A stretch of DNA of 6,848 nucleotides from Clostridia bacterium (GTDB lineage: Bacteria > Bacillota_A > Clostridia > Christensenellales > Aristaeellaceae), in NCBI GenBank assembly GCA_017464225.1, contig JAFUDW010000018.1, forward strand, positions 1-6,848, given 5' to 3'. The notes under the pieces are model-generated. The model made no database searches and was not told the origin of the DNA. It saw only the letters and a program-made list of their open reading frames with translations. The translations under genes were made by a program, and so were the position numbers. Below, in pieces: positions 1-6,000 of this stretch (within the stretch, counting starts at the first letter, position 1; each line of letters begins with the position of its first letter).

Positions 1-104
1 TATACATGATTCCTATCGTTCGTCACTGAAAAAATTTTACTTCTGTTATCCAAACTGGCTCCTTCTTTTTGCTTTCGCGGTATCGTGACTTTTACTTTCC
101 CCAT
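1..104 (-). CDS. Possible partial gene, lysine-rich N-terminus, runs off window
   Basis: A reading frame opens with ATG at 104-102 and stays open for 34 codons to the left edge, so its C-terminal part lies outside. The peptide begins MGKVKVTIPRKQKEGASLDN and is rich in Lys and Arg. A weak GAGA Shine-Dalgarno (bases 111-114) sits about six bases upstream. A basic, unstructured start containing a V-x-V-x-IP-like stretch is seen in some large serine recombinases before their catalytic domain. That resemblance is slight, and with only 34 residues I cannot assign a family. It lies on the same strand as the decayed mobile genes to its right. It may be a real gene start or chance. Confidence 0.3.
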   Translation of the reverse strand, partial: MGKVKVTIPRKQKEGASLDNRSKIFSVTNDRNHV

Positions 105-135
105 ACTGGTCTCGTTGGCGGTTTAGATCAATCGA

Positions 136-208
136 AATTATACGCACTGCGGCAGAATGCAGTAGGTTTCGTGCCTGCTGCTTTTCTTCTGCCGCACTGC
201 GTATAATT
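136..208. repeat. 73-base imperfect palindrome (22-base arms)
   Basis: The left arm 136-157 and right arm 187-208 are inverted copies, 22 bases each with one mismatch (position 147 against 197). Inside the 29-base spacer a second stem pairs 159-166 (GCAGTAGG) with 173-180 (CCTGCTGC), including one G-T wobble, around a TTTCGTG loop. Each arm carries TATAAT reading outward (202-207 on plus, 137-142 on minus), but I see no convincing -35 at the right spacing for either. It lies about 50 bases past the stop of the recombinase remnant. It could be a terminator-like hairpin, a small non-autonomous palindromic repeat, or a recombination site. The sequence alone does not decide. Confidence 0.75.
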
Positions 209-254
209 CACTACTCATTTGACATTCCCATTTTAGCACTCAAAAATAAATTTA

Positions 255-647
255 TCAACACCCGTTATTTTTTGTCTGGTCAGCACACAGCCTCAAATAC
301 TTATACACCGTTTGCCTGCTCAACCCATACACCCGGGCAAACTCTGTCACATTCAAATCCCCATGGGCATATGCGGGATAGTGCTTGTAAAATATCGCGG
401 GAATATCATCCTTCGTGGTGGGGCGGCGTCCGATACGCCGCCCTTTTGCTCTGGTGTTTTTTTCCGTCTGGCCGTACCCTGGCCCATATCATGGACGATT
501 CCAGTCCGTCAAATGCATCCCTTTTTTTATGGAAACGCCTGCTCCGCAGAATCCCGTGCATTGGAAAACACAATCCAAAAAATCATCGCCCCGCCGTCTG
601 GCGGAGCGCGATATAAAAATTCCTGTTATTGTTGCATAAGCGCTTAT
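255..647 (-). pseudogene. Decayed serine recombinase (resolvase family), C-terminal HTH intact
   Basis: From 488 down to the TGA at 255-257 one frame encodes 77 residues without a plausible start codon. They contain a linker (RAKGRRIGRRP) like the basic stretch after the long helix of resolvases. A helix-turn-helix follows (AYAHGDLNVTEFARVYGLSR, then QTVYKYLRL), which fits the DNA-binding end of small serine recombinases. In the same frame, past an internal TGA at 489-491, about 50 further codons reach to 647. A piece there (ISRSARR, then DDFLDCV, then GAGVSIKKGMHLTD) resembles the SRLaR...vsikegid part of the catalytic domain. The N-terminal catalytic serine region is absent, and the helix between the two pieces is too short. 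This is read as a gene broken by an in-frame stop and deletions. The C-terminal part is well supported, the catalytic part only plausible. It is AT-richer than the genes to the right. Confidence 0.6.
636..647. other. 12-bp perfect palindrome ATAAGCGCTTAT
   Basis: ATAAGCGCTTAT is a perfect palindrome at the beginning of the open stretch of the recombinase remnant, about 40 bases past the stop of the nucleotidyltransferase remnant. Serine recombinase subsites and repressor operators are often short palindromes, but there is only one copy here and no independent support for binding. Confidence 0.25.
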
Positions 648-686
648 TTATTTCGCATTTTCAGTCGAATACTTTCGTTCCGTTCT

Positions 687-911
687 TTATGCTCCATAAA
701 GATGCACCGTCCTGCCAATATGTAAGCCGTCGTTTTCCCGGCGCGGCAGCTTTACAATATCCACGTCCATATACAGTAATTCGCACAGCGTTTCACGGAA
801 ACCGCAAATTTGTAGAAAAGCGGTAGGATTTTCTGAAAATTCCACCCGTTTCACGGGATATTCCGTCGCTGTCTTTCCTACAGCCTGACGAATCATTTCG
901 AGCGTTGGCAC
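687..911 (-). pseudogene. MNT-type nucleotidyltransferase remnant lacking the catalytic GSxxxG region
   Basis: The 74-residue product starts at GTG 911-909, chosen because GGAG at 923-920 is eight bases upstream and the family-like sequence begins there (MPTLEMIRQAVGKTATEYPV). The start matches the first helix of small nucleotidyltransferases. The second half matches the usual C-terminal part, with a DVDIVKLP strand (residues 49-56) carrying a candidate third carboxylate and the ending GRTVHLYGA. Between KRVE (residues 21-24) and FSENPT (25-30) the expected strand-loop LFGSYARG...SDxD of about 25 residues is missing, although the frame is kept. Such proteins are normally near 95-100 residues and many pair with a HEPN-domain partner as toxin-antitoxin modules. 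No HEPN gene follows here. Without the GS motif and the first two aspartates, nucleotidyl transfer is not expected. It lies 62 bases past the lacI-type stop with no terminator between. Confidence 0.65.
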
Positions 912-973
912 ACTATTCTCTCCGCTTATTTGACACAATCGCAATCGGAAACATGCACACACTTGTCTTCCCT

Positions 974-1978
974 TCAAATCTTCGCCACGCTTTCCCCTAT
1001 TTGCAGGCGTACGGGCAGCGTTCTGGTCTGGCAGAAGGCGGGATCGGCGATCATTTGGGTCAGCAGCTCCATGGCCGTGGCGGCGCGGAGTCGGTGATCC
1101 TGGGCCACCGAGGTCAGCCGGGGCGTGGCCATGCGGCAGTACGGGCTGCCGTCAAAGCCGCACAGCGACAGATCCTCCGGCACGCGCAGGCCCTGCCGGC
1201 GCAGGAAGCCCATGAGCTCCATGGCGTAAAAATCCGAAGCGGCAAAAACGGCGGTATGCGCCTTCAACACGGGCAATTGCTTGCGGTAGAACGCCTCCCG
1301 CGCGGCAGCCTGCAGGGGTATCTCCAGAAAATCCGCCCGCTCCCCCAGGCCCTGGCACAGGCCCTCGTACCGATCCCAGTCCATACAGATACGGTTGTCC
1401 GCCGCGAAAAGCACCCGCCGGTGGCCCATGGCCCGCAGGTATTCCCCCATCTGCCGCCCGCCGTCAAAATCGTCCAGCGTCACGTTGCTGATGCGGCTGG
1501 GGGATTCCATATATCCGTCGTAGGCCACAAAGGGCACGCGGATATGATCGCGCAGGTTTTGATATTCATCGGCGCAAAAGCTGAGCACCATCATGCCGTC
1601 CAGGTTCCACATGGAGGCGAAGCGCACGATATCCATGATCTCCCCGGCCTTTTTGAGCATCATAAAATACCCCTGGCGCTCGATCTCATCCGACAAAGCG
1701 TTGACAGCCGCCGAAACGAAGGGATCCTCCAGCAGCTTGCCCTCGTACTTTTCGTGGTTCTTCACAGCCACGCCGATGATCCTGGAGTTGTTCCGGGCCA
1801 GCAGCGTCGCCGCCATATTGGGGATATACCCGCGCTCCTCCAGCGCGCGCTCCACCCGGCGGACGGTGGCATCGGATATCTTTTTGGTTTTTCCATGCAG
1901 CACGTTGGACACCGTGGCTGTGCTCAGGCCCAGCTCCCGGGCAATATCCACGATGCGCACCTTGTTTTCATCCCACAT
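974..1978 (-). CDS. LacI-family transcriptional regulator
   Basis: A 334-residue DNA-binding repressor, the usual length for the family. Residues 7-29 form the LacI helix-turn-helix (VRIVDIARELGLSTATVSNV), followed by the third helix (ISDATVRRVERALEERGYIP) and a hinge at about 54-64 that keeps the minor-groove leucine (AATLL). From IIGV (67-70) onward it is a periplasmic-binding-protein-like effector domain with the typical PFVAYDGY and DLSLCGFDGSP segments. The ligand is not known. The start at 1978 is set by GGAGG (1986-1990), seven bases upstream and overlapping the stop of the MATE gene. Translation is therefore probably coupled to the exporter gene and both belong to one operon. The longer upstream reading frame overlaps the MATE gene and lacks such a site. 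A regulator placed last in an operon with a transporter usually controls that operon, and the CG-centred palindrome at 3372-3387 is a fitting target. No intrinsic terminator is visible after the stop. Confidence 0.93.
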   Translation of the reverse strand: MWDENKVRIVDIARELGLSTATVSNVLHGKTKKISDATVRRVERALEERGYIPNMAATLLARNNSRIIGVAVKNHEKYEGKLLEDPFVSAAVNALSDEIERQGYFMMLKKAGEIMDIVRFASMWNLDGMMVLSFCADEYQNLRDHIRVPFVAYDGYMESPSRISNVTLDDFDGGRQMGEYLRAMGHRRVLFAADNRICMDWDRYEGLCQGLGERADFLEIPLQAAAREAFYRKQLPVLKAHTAVFAASDFYAMELMGFLRRQGLRVPEDLSLCGFDGSPYCRMATPRLTSVAQDHRLRAATAMELLTQMIADPAFCQTRTLPVRLQIGESVAKI

Positions 1979-1989
1979 GGCCGCGCCTC

Positions 1990-3309
1990 CTACGCAATGG
2001 TTTGCATCCATTTCCGGCTCCGGAACAGGATCACGGACAGGATCAGCCGGAATACTTCCTCCATGGACAGCGCCAGGTATACCCAGCCGATGGGCCAGCC
2101 CAGCGCGCGCCCGGTGATCAGCCCCAGCGGCACGCCCACCAGCCAGGCGCCCAGCGTATCGATGATCATAATATAATGGGTTCTGCCGCCGCTGCGGATC
2201 ACGCCGCCGCCCAATATCATATTCTGTACCTTGACGGGCAGCAGCAGGGCAAAGAGCATGAGCAGCTGCGCGCCCAGGGCCTGCACGTTCTGCTCCACCC
2301 GGTACAGGCCGGCATAGGCGCCGCGCAGGGCGGCCAAAGCCAGCGCCAGGCCCAGCGAGCCCAGGAGGCCGTATACGCAAAGGCGTTTGGATTGGCGATA
2401 GGCCTGTTCATAATCGCCCTCGCCCAACCGCTGGCCAATCAGTATCCCCGCCGCCTGGGAAAGCCCGCTGAGCGCCCCGGTGAGCATCCCCTGCACCGGG
2501 CCGGTCAGCGCCATGGCCGCCAGCTCCGCGGTGCCCATATGGCCGTAGATGCCGGTATATATGTTCTGGCTCACCGTCCAGAGCAGCTCGTTGGCGGCAG
2601 CGGGCAGCAGCATGCCCAAGTACCGCCGGAAGGCAGGCCAGCCGATGCGCGGCTGGAAATGGAAGCCGCAGCGCCTTCTATGCGCCGCCATCATCAGCGT
2701 CAGCTGGAGCGCCTGGGAGATCACGGTGGCCAGCGCCGCGCCCCGAACGCCCAAGGCGGGGAGCCCCCAGCGGCCAAAGATCAACAGCGCGTTGAGCAGC
2801 GTATTGATCACAGCCGCCGCAGCGCTGATATACAGCGGGATCCGCGCATGCCCCCGGCACCGGATCTCCACGGCCAGCACGCCCGCTACGCCGGACATGG
2901 GAAAGACCGGAACGATGAGGCGGATATAGGCCAAAGCCTCGCCGATCACAGCGGCGTCGGCTGTATACAGCGCCGCTATCCGCCCGGGCAGAGCCAGGCA
3001 CAGGCCGGTGGTGATCAGTCCCAACAGCAGCGCGGCGCATAGATTGACCGACACGCTGCCCCGGACGGACTTTTCATCCCGCTTGCCCATGTATTGGGAG
3101 ATCATGATGCCCGCCACGGCGGCCACCGCGCCGCTGACAAAGGTGAATACAAACCCGGGCTTACCGCCGATCTCCACCGCCGCCACCTGCGTGCCGCCCA
3201 GCTGCCCCACCATGACCTGATCGATCATGGAAAAGGAGGACTGCAGCATGGCCTGCAGCGAAACCGGCACGGCGATCGCCATGGCCTGTCTGAAAAAAGA
3301 ATCGCGCAT
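1990..3309 (-). CDS. MATE-family efflux transporter
   Basis: An inner-membrane exporter of 439 residues, normal for the MATE (multidrug and toxic compound extrusion) family, which expels organic cations or other solutes in exchange for Na+ or H+. The sequence is strongly hydrophobic, with about twelve predicted membrane segments in two similar halves, the second starting near residue 225 (after GWPAFRRYLGMLLPAAANEL). The family start is visible at residues 9-40: a proline-containing first helix, then MIDQVMVGQLGG. The loop QYMGKRDEKSVRGSV after the second helix pair and the matching QRLGEGDYEQAYRQSKR in the second half are also typical. The start at 3309 lies nine bases after GGAGG (3319-3323). 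A closer ATG at 3314-3312 is out of frame. The gene is followed after 11 bases by the LacI-type regulator. The substrate cannot be read from sequence. Confidence 0.93.
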   Translation of the reverse strand: MRDSFFRQAMAIAVPVSLQAMLQSSFSMIDQVMVGQLGGTQVAAVEIGGKPGFVFTFVSGAVAAVAGIMISQYMGKRDEKSVRGSVSVNLCAALLLGLITTGLCLALPGRIAALYTADAAVIGEALAYIRLIVPVFPMSGVAGVLAVEIRCRGHARIPLYISAAAAVINTLLNALLIFGRWGLPALGVRGAALATVISQALQLTLMMAAHRRRCGFHFQPRIGWPAFRRYLGMLLPAAANELLWTVSQNIYTGIYGHMGTAELAAMALTGPVQGMLTGALSGLSQAAGILIGQRLGEGDYEQAYRQSKRLCVYGLLGSLGLALALAALRGAYAGLYRVEQNVQALGAQLLMLFALLLPVKVQNMILGGGVIRSGGRTHYIMIIDTLGAWLVGVPLGLITGRALGWPIGWVYLALSMEEVFRLILSVILFRSRKWMQTIA

Positions 3310-3340
3310 CGCATTTTTCCTCCGATGAACTGATCGGTTC

Positions 3341-3371
3341 CATTATTCAGCAAAAGAGCGAATAATGCAAA
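3341..3371 (-). promoter_or_regulatory. Candidate promoter of the MATE-lacI operon with overlapping inverted repeat
   Basis: On the minus strand TTTGCA (3371-3366) and AATAAT (3347-3342) are 18 bases apart and stand about 20 bases before the GGAGG of the MATE gene. The -35 is a weak match and the -10 a good one. A perfect 8-base inverted repeat, CATTATTC at 3341-3348 and GAATAATG at 3360-3367, separated by 11 bases, covers the -10 and touches the -35. It is therefore a possible second operator or a chance by-product of the AT-rich promoter. Confidence 0.5.
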
Positions 3372-3387
3372 GGTTAATCGCGTAACC
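3372..3387. promoter_or_regulatory. Candidate LacI-type operator GGTTAATCGCGTAACC
   Basis: A 16-base interrupted palindrome has outer half sites GGTTA/TAACC and CG exactly at its centre (3379-3380). LacI-family repressors typically bind even-length palindromes with a central CG, where the hinge helix leucines insert. It adjoins the -35 of the MATE-lacI promoter, so autoregulation by the downstream LacI-type protein is a reasonable inference. No second copy is present. Confidence 0.45.
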
Positions 3388-3392
3388 CACGT

Positions 3393-3430
3393 AAAAACCG
3401 CCTGCTTTTTACAAAACAGGCGGCATTTTT
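3393..3430. terminator. Bidirectional intrinsic terminator after pduL
   Basis: CCGCCTG (3398-3404) pairs with CAGGCGG (3417-3423). The A/T-rich inner bases can extend the stem with one bulge. On the minus strand the stem is followed by TTTTT (3397-3393), ending the pduL transcript 17 bases after the stop codon. On the plus strand TTTTT lies at 3426-3430, so the signal could work in both directions. Confidence 0.88.
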
Positions 3431-3440
3431 GCGGGTTGGT

Positions 3441-4013
3441 TTATTTAATGACCTCGCCATAGGTGCCGGGAGCCACGCAGCCCGCGTTGCTCTCATCGGT
3501 ATCGATATGCATGGCCAGGGCGTAGCTGGGGCTGACGCGCACCACCACGTCGCCAAAGATCAGGCTGCGGCCGTCGCTGTCAACCTTGACGGATACGATA
3601 TCCTTATCCTTGCAGCCAAACTCCTCGGCATCGGCAGGCGTCATATGGATATGGCGCTTGGCGGCGATAACGCCCTTCTCCAGCACCACTTCGCCGGCAG
3701 GGCCCACCAGCTTGCAGCTGCCGCTGCCTTCCAGATCGCCGCTCTCGCGGATGGGGGCCTTTACGCCGATGCTGCGGGCGTCGGTCAGGCTCAGCTCCAC
3801 CTGGGTTTCCTTGCGGCAGGGGCCCAGAATGCTGACGCCGCTCAGCGTCTTCTTTTCGCCCACCACGTCCACGCGCTCGGCGCAGGCGAACTGGCCGGGC
3901 TGGCTCAGATCCTTCTTTTTGGTCAGCTGATAGCCCTTTCCAAACAGGGTTTCCAGGTCTTTTTCAGTTACATGCACGTGACGCGCAGAGGTTTCTACCA
4001 ATACTTTGCCCAT
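3441..4013 (-). CDS. pduL: Phosphate propanoyltransferase / PduL-type phosphotransacylase
   Basis: The enzyme exchanges CoA and phosphate on a short acyl group (acetyl- or propionyl-CoA to acyl phosphate) and feeds acetate or propionate kinase for ATP formation. The 190-residue product has the two PduL repeats with all expected zinc ligands by family comparison: H12 and H14 in SARHVHV, E73 in RKETQVELS, H121 and H123 in KRHIHM, and H169 in MHIDTDE. The catalytic arginine corresponds to R67. The start at 4013 follows AAGGAG (4028-4023) by nine bases. A more upstream ATG falls inside the promoter and is excluded. There is no N-terminal encapsulation helix of the kind that targets PduL into bacterial microcompartments, and no shell genes or kinase are nearby. 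It is therefore probably a cytosolic replacement for Pta. Own promoter, own terminator: a single-gene unit. Confidence 0.95.
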   Translation of the reverse strand: MGKVLVETSARHVHVTEKDLETLFGKGYQLTKKKDLSQPGQFACAERVDVVGEKKTLSGVSILGPCRKETQVELSLTDARSIGVKAPIRESGDLEGSGSCKLVGPAGEVVLEKGVIAAKRHIHMTPADAEEFGCKDKDIVSVKVDSDGRSLIFGDVVVRVSPSYALAMHIDTDESNAGCVAPGTYGEVIK

Positions 4014-4044
4014 GGGGATCCACTCCTTTTTTGTTGTTTTATTC

Positions 4045-4073
4045 ATTATAGCATAGATTGCAACCGTGTTCAA
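4045..4073 (-). promoter_or_regulatory. Sigma-A promoter of pduL
   Basis: On the minus strand TTGAAC (4073-4068) is followed after exactly 17 bases by TATAAT (4050-4045) with an upstream TGC (extended -10). The start of transcription would fall near 4038, leaving a leader of about 25 bases that includes the AAGGAG site. The near-consensus layout points to strong constitutive expression. Confidence 0.88.
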
Positions 4074-4262
4074 CCATTTTTCGGGGGACAGTTTAAGGGG
4101 AGAACGATGCTTTCTTTGCTACAACCCTAATGCTATACTGTTTTTTAGCGTCTGCCGAAGGCAGACCAAGGATGTGCGATTCCGCGGATCGCCATCCGAT
4201 GCCCGCGCTTGCCGTAGGCAGTAGCGCGGGGCGTATCAAAAGAAAGCGCGTACCTTCCCCCC
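4074..4262. other. Intergenic stretch with three hairpins
   Basis: The gap between the P-loop-like gene and the pduL promoter holds no gene I can support. Three inverted repeats stand in a row: 4150-4166 (7-base stem GTCTGCC/GGCAGAC), 4185-4198 (CGGAT/ATCCG) and 4202-4230 (8-base stem CCCGCGCT/AGCGCGGG plus inner TGCC/GGCA with a two-base bulge). None is followed by a T run on the minus strand, so none is a standard terminator for the upstream gene. On the plus strand a T run lies before, not after, the first hairpin. They could form a structured 3' end, a small RNA, or a palindromic repeat unit. Confidence 0.55.
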
Positions 4263-5267
4263 CTATTCAAAAAACCGCATCGCCTCCAGGATCAGCGCCT
4301 GCCGCTTTTCCTCCATGATCGCGTCGCTAATCAGCCGTTCCAGGCTCTGGGCGCACTCCCGGACAGCGGCAAGCGTTTCGATGGCCTGGCGAAGCCAAAG
4401 ATCATAAGCCGCGCGGTTAAAGGCCAGCGCGTCCTGCTCCCGGCGCAGGATGCCGCCGTCAAAGGGCAAGGTGCGCGTCTCCCTCCCCGGCTCCACAAAG
4501 GCTGCAATGGCATGGCTGTCGGTGCACAGATGGTTCAGCCGTCCGCCGTCCAGCGTTTGCATGATTGCCCTATGCCCCACGCCGCGCAGCTGCAAAGAGG
4601 CCGCAATGGGATAGAGCAGCGCGTCGGGATCAAACCCCCATGGCAGATCCAGGCATACCGTCTCCCGGCGCGGCAGGCTTTCGGCGCAGCTGAGCACACC
4701 GGCGGGGGTCACAGCCTGCGCAAACGCGCGCTGCCGCCCGCCCGGGCTCCCCGCCATCCAGCGGGAAAGCTCCAGCCGCAGGTTCATCATTGCGCCCGCG
4801 TCCACCGCCTCGGCATAAATGGCAGCACTGTCGCTCCAGGCGGTATGCGCCACCTGCAAGCATCGCCAGGCACGCCTACGCAGACCATGTATGCGTTTGT
4901 AAAGCACGCCTGCCCGGGCCCTTTCTCCCCGCAGCGCGGAAAGCTCCACAGCGGCGCTCATATCGATCTCCAGATCGCCCGGGCAAACCTCCGGCCCCAG
5001 CGCCACAGCGCCGTCCAGCGCCGCCCAATTGCCGGATACCACCGCCGCCAATCGCCCAGTCTCTTCCGCGCCGCCATAGCGGATCACCTCCCGGCCACGA
5101 GCCTCCCAGTCAGCCGCCAGCGCCGCCAATACCATATGCCTTCCCGTGCCCGCCGCGCCGCGCACCACGCATACCCGCGCGTCGTCACTGGCAGGCCGCA
5201 GCTCCCGTAAAAAATGCTCATACCCTTTGCCCGTGTTTGCGCAGGCGAAATATGCAAATTCAGCCAT
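4263..5267 (-). CDS. Degenerate tandem P-loop ATPase-like protein (PRK06851-like)
   Basis: A 334-residue cytoplasmic protein of unknown function. Its layout recalls the clostridial PRK06851 family, which has two P-loop NTPase domains in tandem. Domain 1 opens with YFACANTGKGYEHF (6-19) and the P-loop position reads GAAGTGRH (37-44) instead of GxxGTGKS/T: the lysine is arginine and the Ser/Thr is histidine. Domain 2 starts with a matching RAFAQAVTPAGV (180-191), but where a second P-loop is expected it has LDLPWGFDPDALL (206-218) with no Walker A at all. A long helical C-terminus ends in MRFFE. The start at 5267 is preferred because GGGGA is eight bases upstream and family-like sequence begins there. 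An ATG at 5354 would add 29 unlike residues and fall in the preceding terminator. No strong promoter is visible: TTTACA (5340-5335) is a weak -35 candidate. The family call is from memory and is moderately sure. Loss of ATP binding is inference. Confidence 0.75.
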   Translation of the reverse strand: MAEFAYFACANTGKGYEHFLRELRPASDDARVCVVRGAAGTGRHMVLAALAADWEARGREVIRYGGAEETGRLAAVVSGNWAALDGAVALGPEVCPGDLEIDMSAAVELSALRGERARAGVLYKRIHGLRRRAWRCLQVAHTAWSDSAAIYAEAVDAGAMMNLRLELSRWMAGSPGGRQRAFAQAVTPAGVLSCAESLPRRETVCLDLPWGFDPDALLYPIAASLQLRGVGHRAIMQTLDGGRLNHLCTDSHAIAAFVEPGRETRTLPFDGGILRREQDALAFNRAAYDLWLRQAIETLAAVRECAQSLERLISDAIMEEKRQALILEAMRFFE

Positions 5268-5338
5268 TCTGAAATCCCCGCTTTCTGTTTTGATGTCCCA
5301 CAGTATGCGGCGGATACAGGCATATATACCGTTTGTGT

Positions 5339-5370
5339 AAAATAAAAACGGCAAGCCCGCAGCCTGCCGT
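5339..5370 (-). terminator. Intrinsic terminator of the GNAT gene
   Basis: On the minus strand a 9-base stem (ACGGCAGGC with GCTTGCCGT, one G-T pair; 5370-5348) with a TGCGG loop is followed by TTTTTATTTT (through 5339). It lies 23 bases after the acetyltransferase stop and separates it from the P-loop-like gene. Confidence 0.9.
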
Positions 5371-5393
5371 CCAAAATAGTTTGGGCGCTTGCC

Positions 5394-5936
5394 TTATTCT
5401 GTTTGGTATTTCGCAGCCCATTCCTCTTTCGTCATAAGGTTCACATGCCCCACACGCGTTTCGCCCATCTGGGGAACGGGCACGTTTTCAGATCGCCATT
5501 GGTAGACAAAGCCCAGCTTTTCCTGCACGCGCTTGGATTTTTCATTGCCGTCATAGTACCCGCACCAGACGCGGGCCAGACCGAGCTCCTCAAAGGCATG
5601 GCGAAGCACGGCCCGCGCCGCCTCGGGCACGATCCCCCTTCCCCAATAAGGAACGCCCACCCAGAAGCCCAGCTCGGCCTCATCCTCCGCTACGGCCAGG
5701 TCGTTATGATGCAGGCCGATACTGCCCACGGGCAGCCCGGTCTCCTTGGAAACGATGGCGTAAATTTCCGGACCGGACAATCCCTCCCGGATGATCTGCC
5801 GACTGTTTTCCACGCTGGTGTGCGCCAGCCAGCCGGCCATGGGCCCCACCCGCGGATCCTTGGCGTAGCGATAGCATTCCTCCGCGTCCGATTCCTGCCA
5901 GGGGCGAAGGATCAGCCTTTCCGTTTCCAAAATCAT
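5394..5936 (-). CDS. GNAT-family N-acetyltransferase, RimJ/RimL type
   Basis: A 180-residue enzyme that transfers an acetyl group from acetyl-CoA to an amine. In this branch (Acetyltransf_3) that is often a protein N-terminus or a small molecule, and the substrate is unknown here. It begins with the classic MILETERLILRPWQESDAEE. The acetyl-CoA pyrophosphate loop is in ELGFWVGVPYWGRGIVPEAA (88-107, R/Q-x-x-G-x-G/A type), and the helix-strand NEKSKRVQEKLGF (131-143) marks the end of the fold. The start at 5936 is preceded by GGAG eight bases upstream. The frame stays open further upstream through the tRNA gene, which cannot be coding. A single-gene unit between a hairpin (5978-5995) and its own terminator. 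TATTAT at 5969-5964 is the only -10-like site and I see no good -35, so it may rely on read-through from the tRNA. Confidence 0.92.
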   Translation of the reverse strand: MILETERLILRPWQESDAEECYRYAKDPRVGPMAGWLAHTSVENSRQIIREGLSGPEIYAIVSKETGLPVGSIGLHHNDLAVAEDEAELGFWVGVPYWGRGIVPEAARAVLRHAFEELGLARVWCGYYDGNEKSKRVQEKLGFVYQWRSENVPVPQMGETRVGHVNLMTKEEWAAKYQTE

Positions 5937-5963
5937 AGCGCTTTCTCCATGTGATTTATATTG

Positions 5964-5995
5964 ATAATAGAACAAATCCCCCGATAGATCGGGGG
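5964..5995 (-). terminator. Probable terminator after tRNA-Leu
   Basis: A perfect GC-rich hairpin (CCCCCGA/TCGGGGG, 5978-5995) with a four-base loop is followed on the minus strand by ATTTGTTCTATTAT, an imperfect T-rich tract. It lies 27 bases past the tRNA 3' end. Termination may be partial, which would let some transcript enter the acetyltransferase gene. Confidence 0.6.
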
Positions 5996-6000
5996 AAAGC

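Noticed and set aside
233..241. TTAGCACTC, identical to one half of the CIRCE (HrcA) operator
   Set aside because: The required inverted half GAGTGCTAA nine bases on is absent (251-259 reads tttatcaac), and no chaperone gene is near.
272..725. Several overlapping plus-strand open frames in the AT-richer left region
   Set aside because: They show no recognisable motif or ribosome binding site, and the minus strand there carries recombinase-like protein sequence.
930..935. Perfect TTGACA on the plus strand
   Set aside because: No -10-like hexamer occurs at 16-18 bases downstream and no plus-strand gene follows.
905..2176. Long plus-strand open frame (423 codons) opposite the LacI-type gene
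   Set aside because: It mirrors the codon pattern of a clear minus-strand gene in GC-rich DNA, is rich in His, Gln and Gly, and shows no family motif or ribosome binding site.
1979..2380. N-terminal extension of the LacI-type protein into the MATE gene
   Set aside because: The MATE frame here is unmistakable, and the LacI fold with GGAGG starts at 1978.
2002..3042. Long plus-strand open frame (346 codons) opposite the MATE gene
   Set aside because: Its His/Gln/Ala-rich low-complexity product is the typical antisense shadow of a hydrophobic membrane protein gene.
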